Origin: Candidatus Woesearchaeota archaeon
GTDB lineage: Archaea; Nanobdellota; Nanobdellia; Woesearchaeales; SM23-78
NCBI GenBank assembly: GCA_019322375.1
Contig: JAHWIP010000035.1
Coordinates: 1 to 62,542, forward strand
Length of the DNA: 62,542 nucleotides
Direction of reading: 5' to 3'
A program made the translations under genes and the position numbers. This document shows positions 31,804 through 38,135 of the stretch, one piece after another. How positions within the stretch are numbered: the first letter of the stretch is position 1; each line of letters begins with the position of its first letter. The notes under the pieces are model-generated. The model ran no database searches. It saw nothing but the letters and a program-made list of their open reading frames with translations, and was not told the DNA's origin.

Positions 31804-33591
31804 GTGGTCAGAACAAGAAACAATTTTACAAGAATCTTATTCCTATCTATACTGAGCCTGGTTATAGTTTTTAACTCTGTTTTAGCTCAACCAGACCACC
31901 TCATATCCAACTCAGCAGACTGGAGAGATGTTTACTCTACAGTGATATATGCAAACCTTTTGGGGGTGTCCTCCCACTTCTTAACCAGCACACCCCACGG
32001 CCCAATACTACTTTATGAAATACCCAAAACCAAGCAAAACATACAAATAATAACCTCTGCTGATAAACCTTTTGTTGTTGGATATGAATCTTTTATCAGG
32101 GGTCGGGGGTATGAAAACCCTGAAGAACTAATATTTGATGAAGCAAATCTTGAACTGGCCGAAAGATTGCCTAGTATTAATAAGTATATAGTAATTGATG
32201 ATTCTTATGGTTATAATGCAATCGCTGTTGCTCCTTTTGCTGTAAAAGCAAAATACTATGTGTTGCTTGCAGATGACAGGAACATAGGAGATGTTGATGA
32301 CTTCTTAAGCACAAAAAACGTGGATGATATGATAATATACGGGCATGTTGATAGGGAAGTAAGAAGCGCCCTTGTTAAATATAATCCTGAGATAATAAAC
32401 AGTGAGACAGGCAGCAGATTTGAAAATAATATGATGATAGTAGACAAGTTCTCTGAGATAGGAAGCATAAAACAGGTGATTCTAACAAACGGTGAGTTTA
32501 TAGAGGCAAGCATGATGAGCGGAAAAGAGCCTGTTTTGTTCATAGGAAGAAACAATGTGCCTGCTGAAATAGAAGAGTACATAAAAAATAGGGACATAGA
32601 AATAGGCGTTCTTATTGGCAACGAGCTGATAGGTACAGCAACTGCTATAAGAAGGCAGGTAGGGATTAGTGTGTTTGTTAAGTTTGCAAGAGGATCCAGA
32701 GTTCCAGGAGGCACAATTAATCCTGTCGAAGACCTGGATAGGTTTCCAATGCCAAGTTACCAGTTAAGCATGAGCATTCAATCAATAGATTATAACAAAG
32801 CCACTGGCAGTCTGGAAGTTACATATAATAATAATGTTGACCTTGCAACTTACTTCAAATCAACTATTACTATAAAAAATGCTGCAGGTGAAACCCTTGC
32901 GGTTGTGGGTGATGAAAATACTGTGTTTATTGACGGCGGCGAGACCAAAACCATTGTTTATGAAGTTGACTTATCTGAAGCAGAAAATACAGAAAACCTG
33001 ACTGGCGAAATATACACTATCTACGGAGAGTCAAAAACATCATTGGAAAACGCTCTGAGTGGAGATTTCAAAATAAATATAATCACAGTTTTAGATGATG
33101 CAGAGATTGAAATAACAGATTTGGTTTATGATAAAAGCAGAGGAAGATTCCTGGTTACCATTGAAAACATCGGCAAGGTTGATGTTTATGTTGATGTAGA
33201 ATTAGTAGATTTGTGGTTTGATGGAGAATACATCACTGTGAGTGCTGATGATATTGAAAAAATAGGTGTTGGCAAGAAAAAGACAATTCCAATAAAAATT
33301 AAACTAGAGGAAGAGGATTTGGAGGATAAAAGAAATGAGGAAATAACAGTGCGTGGTGTTTACGGAGAAAGAAAACATGCTCTTGTGAAAAGCAAGACCC
33401 GTACTTTTAAACTTAGGCTCAAGAAAGCAGTAACTTGGTGGTATATACCTATCATCATTGTTGTAGTTATAATAATCCTCCTCTTACTATTGCTCTTATT
33501 AAAAAGAAGGAAAAAGAAATGCCCCAGGTGCAGAACAAAGAATGATAAGAATGCTGCTCATTGTAAGAAGTGCGGGCATTCATTACGATAG
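31804..33591 (+). CDS. Surface protein with CWB2-like N-terminus, TM helix and cytoplasmic zinc ribbon
   Basis: About 595 aa. The start is GTG at 31804 or TTG at 31798; GGAAGAGGG precedes both. Signal peptide (ILFLSILSLVIVFNSVLA), then ~290 residues of alternating beta/alpha sequence (VIYANLLGVSSHFLTS, YIVIDDSYGYNAIAVAPFAV, DDMIIYGHV) resembling cell-wall-binding repeat 2 proteins of archaea. Two beta-sandwich domains follow (about 330-530), then a membrane helix (YIPIIIVVVIIILLLLLLLL) and a cytoplasmic four-Cys zinc ribbon CPRC...CKKCG at the extreme C-terminus. A zinc ribbon inside the cell on a surface protein suggests signalling or recruitment across the membrane. Confidence 0.8.
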   Translation: MVRTRNNFTRILFLSILSLVIVFNSVLAQPDHLISNSADWRDVYSTVIYANLLGVSSHFLTSTPHGPILLYEIPKTKQNIQIITSADKPFVVGYESFIRGRGYENPEELIFDEANLELAERLPSINKYIVIDDSYGYNAIAVAPFAVKAKYYVLLADDRNIGDVDDFLSTKNVDDMIIYGHVDREVRSALVKYNPEIINSETGSRFENNMMIVDKFSEIGSIKQVILTNGEFIEASMMSGKEPVLFIGRNNVPAEIEEYIKNRDIEIGVLIGNELIGTATAIRRQVGISVFVKFARGSRVPGGTINPVEDLDRFPMPSYQLSMSIQSIDYNKATGSLEVTYNNNVDLATYFKSTITIKNAAGETLAVVGDENTVFIDGGETKTIVYEVDLSEAENTENLTGEIYTIYGESKTSLENALSGDFKINIITVLDDAEIEITDLVYDKSRGRFLVTIENIGKVDVYVDVELVDLWFDGEYITVSADDIEKIGVGKKKTIPIKIKLEEEDLEDKRNEEITVRGVYGERKHALVKSKTRTFKLRLKKAVTWWYIPIIIVVVIIILLLLLLLLKRRKKKCPRCRTKNDKNAAHCKKCGHSLR

Positions 33592-33621
33592 ATAGGATAA
33601 GGAAACAAAAAAGAAGAAATA

Positions 33622-33690
33622 AAAGCTCCCTATTGCTTTTGAGGAAAAAGGGGGAGGGTGGTTAATAAGAATTAACCAATAGGGAGCTTT
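33622..33690. ncRNA. Candidate structured RNA between convergent genes
   Basis: AAAGCTCCCTATTG (33622-33635) and CAATAGGGAGCTTT (33677-33690) form a perfect 14-bp stem. Inside it a second perfect 7-bp hairpin (GGTTAAT, loop AAGA, ATTAACC; 33660-33677) stacks directly on the outer stem and shares one C with it. The 5' side of the loop is a purine run (GAGGAAAAAGGGGGAGGGT). It starts 31 bases after the stop of the surface gene. A bidirectional terminator is the simple reading, but there is no T run close to either side and the second hairpin is unusual for one. Confidence 0.5.
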
Positions 33691-33719
33691 CCTCTTCTAA
33701 TCATGACAAATCATGAGTA

Positions 33720-34139
33720 TTATTTTTTTTTGAAGGCAAATGGTCTTGGTGGTTTTCTAAGTTCTTGCAACCACATTAAGCCTATTCTCATCATATTCTT
33801 GTTAAACTTCTCGCTTATCTTGTAGGTTTTCTTGTACAAGTCATAATCTATTAGGCCCATTGTTTTCATTGGAGTCAGGATTCTGTCATAAAACTGTCTT
33901 TTATTATATGAGATTTTGGTCTTTTTCTTTACACCCAGTCTTTCATCTGCCAGAGCTTCTACTTCTATGCCTTCATGCAGGGCTGTTGCAAACATTGACA
34001 TCTCTGTTTTACCTATCTCCCCTTCTTTGTTCTTCATCTCTTCTATGAGCATCTTTGCTACTATCACTTGCTGTTTTGTAGCAAAAATGATTTCATATAT
34101 ATTTTCAGGTAGGTTGTATTGGTCAAATAGGATTACCAT
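33720..34139 (-). CDS. Unknown 139-aa cytoplasmic protein, possible winged-helix regulator
   Basis: Soluble, basic, helical protein. The middle (ISYNKRQFYDRILTPMKTMG, then LIDYDLYKKTYKISEKF) has the helix-helix-wing look of a winged helix, but I recognise no family. The conserved-looking C-terminus is MMRIGLMWLQELRKPPRPF. A promoter of the AAACGAAAGATTTATATACT type lies at 34161-34180, placing the transcription start near the ATG, so the mRNA is probably leaderless. Confidence 0.65.
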   Translation of the reverse strand: MVILFDQYNLPENIYEIIFATKQQVIVAKMLIEEMKNKEGEIGKTEMSMFATALHEGIEVEALADERLGVKKKTKISYNKRQFYDRILTPMKTMGLIDYDLYKKTYKISEKFNKNMMRIGLMWLQELRKPPRPFAFKKK

Positions 34140-34160
34140 AATCCATACATATACATTACT

Positions 34161-34180
34161 AGTATATAAATCTTTCGTTT
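34161..34180 (-). promoter_or_regulatory. BRE/TATA promoter of the 139-aa protein gene
   Basis: The minus strand reads AAACGAAAGATTTATATACT. CGTATAC lies just upstream of the BRE (34181-34187), unlike at 26701 and 30121, where the GTATAC-type site lies downstream of the TATA box. Confidence 0.55.
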
Positions 34181-34271
34181 CGTATACTTTTTTGTATATT
34201 AAAAAAGTGGATAAATAAGTAAAAAAATAAGTAAATTTAAATATTTTGAGTTCAAAATATAATAAAAGAGC

Positions 34272-34439
34272 ATGGAATTCAGAAGAAAACTCTATAGTCG
34301 GGGAAGCAGCTATGAGACAACAATACCCATGCCCTTATTATTCTCACTTGATAAAAACAAGAAACACGAAGTAGTCTTTGTGTTTGACCCAGATTCAGAT
34401 AAATGGTTCATAAAAATAGAACAAGAAAAAGAAAAATGA
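34272..34439 (+). CDS. Small 55-aa conserved-looking protein
   Basis: Begins MEFRRKLYSRGSSYETTIPM and ends KWFIKIEQEKEK. The pattern of a Y-S-R-G-S loop followed by beta strands (TTIPMPLLFSLDK, HEVVFVFD, KWFIKIE) resembles small AbrB-type or Lsm-like beta proteins often seen in archaeal genomes. The length is below 60 residues, so automatic calls may miss it. The TGA overlaps the next ATG (ATGA), supporting a real, translationally coupled gene pair. Confidence 0.65.
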   Translation: MEFRRKLYSRGSSYETTIPMPLLFSLDKNKKHEVVFVFDPDSDKWFIKIEQEKEK

Positions 34440-35113
34440 ATAAGAAAAACAGAAAAACAGAGGAAGTCTTAATTTTAGTAACAGTCCTCTTGCTCCTGAC
34501 TCTTAGCATGATAGTGTTTAACAAAGTTCTTCCAGTCTCTTTTGAATCAATAACAGGAAAGGTTGTGACAAGAGTTAATATTACTCAGCCTCCTGTTGTT
34601 AATTGTAGCTTCACTCTTTATAATGGGCTTAACTTGGTGTCATTCTTTTGCATACCCAACATGATATCACCAACAGATGTAGTTGGTTCGCTTTCAAATT
34701 TAGAAGGTGTTTTTGATTATCAAGAAGGCAATAGTGATGCATGGACCATCTATAATCCAAACTTACCAAGCTTTGTGGTTCAAGATTTGACAATCATGAG
34801 CAGAACAGAGGGTTATTGGATTAGAATGAGAGCAAACGAAAATTTCTTTTTAGACGGGAGAGTCAGACTTCCAAACAACATTCTTCTTGTTCCTGGCTGG
34901 AACCTAGCAGGTTATCCAACAAATCAGATTAAACTGGTTAATCAGTCATTCAGTTCAATTGATGGCAATTTTACAGAAGTACGAACTTATAACGCATCAA
35001 GTGGGAGCTTTATTAGCTATGTCCCTGGTGTTGGAGGAGCTCTTACTCAGACAGAGCCTTATTATGGTTATTGGATTAATGCTACAGTGAGCGAGGTGTG
35101 GGTTGTTGATTAG
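34436..35113 (+). CDS. Membrane-anchored surface protein with two GWNLxxxP-type repeats
   Basis: 225 aa from the ATG at 34436 that overlaps the previous stop; an ATG 33 bases earlier lies inside the upstream gene and is less likely. An N-terminal anchor (EVLILVTVLLLLTLSMIVF) precedes a secreted part with two related beta repeats: YNGLNLVSFFCIP ... EGYWIRMR and VPGWNLAGYPTN ... YYGYWINATVSE. This x-GWNLVSxP...YWI layout is common in archaeal and bacterial surface proteins with no assigned activity. The last codons overlap the following gene. Confidence 0.75.
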   Translation: MNKKNRKTEEVLILVTVLLLLTLSMIVFNKVLPVSFESITGKVVTRVNITQPPVVNCSFTLYNGLNLVSFFCIPNMISPTDVVGSLSNLEGVFDYQEGNSDAWTIYNPNLPSFVVQDLTIMSRTEGYWIRMRANENFFLDGRVRLPNNILLVPGWNLAGYPTNQIKLVNQSFSSIDGNFTEVRTYNASSGSFISYVPGVGGALTQTEPYYGYWINATVSEVWVVD

Positions 35114-37097
35114 CAAAAAAAAAGATTTGGTTTCAAAGAGAAGCGTGGTTTTGATGTGTGTGCTTATGCTTTTATTTTTATTCATAATCCTTACACCTAA
35201 CTTTGTTTCTGCTCTGCCATCTTTGCCAACAGAGTTCTATGGAGTAATAAGGGATTATAATGCTAATGCATCTGCAGGGGAACTTGTAAGAGCCTATGAT
35301 AGTGGCGGCACTCTTTGTGGTTCATTTACAATTGTTAATGATGGTTTTTATGGCTCACTTACTTGTGCAGGGGATGACCCTGAAACAAGTACTGATGAAG
35401 GCGCTACTGCTGGAGAAAACATAAGCTTTAGGTATAAAGGAGGGTTTACAACAGTAATGGGAAATAACACCTGGGGTTATGGTGTTTTCCAGTATGTAAA
35501 TCTGACTTATCCAGTTGTCTATTGTGGTGATTGGTTTTGTGATTCCTGGTATGAGGATTATTACAGTTGCCCTGAGGACTGTCCGCTTTGGAATGGCAGC
35601 ATAAATATAAGTATTAATATATCTGAAGGCGGAGAAGGCGGAGACGGTGGAGGAGAAGGTGGAGGAGGTGCAGAAAGTAGAGGGGCACTTGGCATGATGC
35701 CTAACTTTTACTTAAACTATACAGGGCTGGATATTACTGGGGTGGAAGATCTTGGATTTATATGTCAGGAGAGCTGGGTGTGTGGTAACTGGTCTGAGTG
35801 CAGGATTGATGAATTTCAGAACAGGACTTGTATTGATAGGAATGACTGTGGCACTTTTGAGAACAAGCCTCCTGAGATTCAGAAATGTGTCTATACTCCT
35901 ACTTGCTTTGACAGTGTTAAGAATGGTTTAGAAGAAGGGGTCGATTGCGGAGGTTTATGCCCTCCTTGTATTACTTGTTATGACGGCATACAGAACTGCC
36001 ATGACGGACTATGCGAAGAAGGAACAGACTGCGGAGGACCATGTCCATCTTGTCCTACTTGTTATGATGGTAAACAGAACTGCCATGACGGACTATGCGA
36101 AAACGGAATAGACTGCGGAGGGCCATGCGAGAAAAAATGCCCAGGAATACAAATAGCAATCCCTGGTCTTGTGTGTAAAAAAGATTTTAATCCTTTATCA
36201 AATCAAAGCATTTTCTTCTTTATCCTCATTCTTCTGCTAATCTTAGGAGACATAGTTTATTCCAAGAAGAAGATTGATGATATTAAGGAAAAGAAAAAGC
36301 TGAGTGATATCAAAAGAGCCAGAGCAATATTGTCTATTAGAAGGAGAATGTATTTGTTCATTTTCATAACCATATTGATATCAATTATCTTGTACTTGTA
36401 TTATTACTTTTTTATAATGTGTGAGGTAGAGTACAGGTTCTTATGGCTCTTATTGTTATTATTATTCATAAGTCCAATAATTATTCATAAAATAATGAAG
36501 TATATTGAGTATACTGAAAAGAAAAGATTAAACAAACTCAGAGCTCTGCTGGATACACATTATAAACAAATAGAGAATCTTGTCAGGATTGAGAATGAGA
36601 ATTTAATAGAGTTAGAACAAGAGATTGCTGATGAGTTGTACAGGCTGCTAGAAAACCCAGAATACAAAGAGAAAGAAGAAGAGGTTTCTGAAGAAATAAA
36701 AGTTTTAAAAGACGTTTATAAAGAGCTTGTGTTCCTTTACTCAAAATACAAGGAAAGGCAAAATCCTATAGATAAGGAAAGAATCCTTTGTGATGATGTT
36801 TACAAGCTTATTGAAGAGGAGAGGTATAGATATCTTATTCAAAATGATCCTAGGCTTAAAAGTATCGTTACTAAGCTAAAACTTCTCTACAAACAATATG
36901 AGGAAAAACAGAAATTATATGATGAGATGGACAAGATTGAGGAGTCTAAGTATGAATTAGAGCATGAGTTAAAAAGGGGTAAAAGAGGGGCAAATCAGGA
37001 AACAGAAGAGGAGAAGGAAGAAAGTAAAGAAGATGAAGAGGAAAAAGAAAAAAACAGAAGAAATAAAAAAATAAATGAAAAAAATATTCAGATTTAA
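35103..37097 (+). CDS. Cys-rich surface protein with TM helices and cytoplasmic coiled coil
   Basis: 664 aa from a TTG spaced well from GAGGTG; it overlaps the previous gene by 11 bases. Signal peptide (VVLMCVLMLLFLFIILTP), beta domain (FYGVIRDYNANASAGE), a Gly/Glu linker (about 180-195), then a Cys-rich region (about 225-350) with repeats CYDGIQNCHDGLCEEGTDCG and CYDGKQNCHDGLCENGIDCG plus a diverged copy. Membrane helices follow at about 361-380, 417-440 and 445-465, and then ~200 residues of charged coiled coil with an acidic tail. Disulphide-rich repeats imply an oxidising cell surface. I infer a trans-envelope scaffold; the coiled coil resembles those of the 3203 and 38136 proteins only in kind. 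Confidence 0.8.
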   Translation: MLISKKKDLVSKRSVVLMCVLMLLFLFIILTPNFVSALPSLPTEFYGVIRDYNANASAGELVRAYDSGGTLCGSFTIVNDGFYGSLTCAGDDPETSTDEGATAGENISFRYKGGFTTVMGNNTWGYGVFQYVNLTYPVVYCGDWFCDSWYEDYYSCPEDCPLWNGSINISINISEGGEGGDGGGEGGGGAESRGALGMMPNFYLNYTGLDITGVEDLGFICQESWVCGNWSECRIDEFQNRTCIDRNDCGTFENKPPEIQKCVYTPTCFDSVKNGLEEGVDCGGLCPPCITCYDGIQNCHDGLCEEGTDCGGPCPSCPTCYDGKQNCHDGLCENGIDCGGPCEKKCPGIQIAIPGLVCKKDFNPLSNQSIFFFILILLLILGDIVYSKKKIDDIKEKKKLSDIKRARAILSIRRRMYLFIFITILISIILYLYYYFFIMCEVEYRFLWLLLLLLFISPIIIHKIMKYIEYTEKKRLNKLRALLDTHYKQIENLVRIENENLIELEQEIADELYRLLENPEYKEKEEEVSEEIKVLKDVYKELVFLYSKYKERQNPIDKERILCDDVYKLIEEERYRYLIQNDPRLKSIVTKLKLLYKQYEEKQKLYDEMDKIEESKYELEHELKRGKRGANQETEEEKEESKEDEEEKEKNRRNKKINEKNIQI

Positions 37098-37110
37098 TAT
37101 TTAGATTTTT

Positions 37111-38049
37111 TTACGGCACTTCTGCTGCAAACACCACTGTCCCATTACACTCACCAAAGGGGTTGGTTGTCACATTTACATGAAGCCTCCAGTAAGTAGC
37201 ATTAATTACTTGCTGACTATCATTTGTTTGTTGTATTACTGTTAAACCAGCAATGTGTGTGGCTGAACCTGTTACTGATGTCATATCAGCATAAAGTTCA
37301 GTTGAGTTGATGCTATATCTTTCATTAGGTAATGTTAGGTTTCTTTGTTCACAAACCATGGCCAGACCAGCATATAATATCTCATCTTCCCCTCCAAAAC
37401 CATAAACACTCACATTGATATTCATGTTCCCAAAGTTTGTAACATTAGCTGAAGGAGGGGGATTTGAAGTATATGTGTCTCCTACTGCCATGTTACCAAA
37501 ATCAATAAGTTCTGTGACATTCAGAGCATATAAGGTGTTTATGCTGGCATTACCAGTGCCTGTATCTGTCATATTATAATCATCAATCACAGTAAAATTA
37601 CCTATCCAGGTGCCATTATTGGCATAGTATAACAAATCAAATGCGCAGGTCCAATTAGTGTAATAACTGTTTGTATTATTCTCTGTACAAGTTGAATTAG
37701 CATAATGCGTGTTATTATCATCAGGGTCGCTTGATTCATTCAGGTAATAGTAAAAAGTTCCATTGGTATTGTTAATCTCACTACCACCATTATAATCCCT
37801 TATTTCAATCAAACAGGTTATGGTTTGAGTGCTGCCTGGACTGAGATCAATAGCTGCATCATTATTGCAAGTTACATTAAGAACCTCTGGATATGCTTGT
37901 GTTACATTTACTGTTGTGCGTACACTTACATTCTCATAATTACCACTAGGACCCCAGCTTAGGACTGATGGCAGAATGTTATAGAAATAGAGTATGAAGA
38001 TGAGAAGTAATACTACTATTATTGCCTGGGTTTTATTTTTACTTTGCAT
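37111..38049 (-). CDS. Family-2 small secreted surface protein B
   Basis: 312 aa, exactly the length of family-2 protein A, with shared WGPSGNYENVSVRTTVNVT after the signal peptide and the shared stretch GLAMVCEQRNLTLPNERYS. The ending PFGECNGTVVFAAEVP corresponds to AFGECNGSVVFVAESP of the 2745-aa giant. Cys pairs are conserved. The gene has a BRE/TATA promoter at 38139-38160 inside the 3' end of the upstream gene. Inferred secreted surface subunit; it may alternate with protein A, but that is unproven. Confidence 0.85.
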   Translation of the reverse strand: MQSKNKTQAIIVVLLLIFILYFYNILPSVLSWGPSGNYENVSVRTTVNVTQAYPEVLNVTCNNDAAIDLSPGSTQTITCLIEIRDYNGGSEINNTNGTFYYYLNESSDPDDNNTHYANSTCTENNTNSYYTNWTCAFDLLYYANNGTWIGNFTVIDDYNMTDTGTGNASINTLYALNVTELIDFGNMAVGDTYTSNPPPSANVTNFGNMNINVSVYGFGGEDEILYAGLAMVCEQRNLTLPNERYSINSTELYADMTSVTGSATHIAGLTVIQQTNDSQQVINATYWRLHVNVTTNPFGECNGTVVFAAEVP

Positions 38050-38135
38050 TGTTAACTAGTCTCTACTTTACTTTTTACTATTAATTCAGTTCATTACAAG
38101 CACATTAGTATAGGTTTATGTATATCTGTAGCATA

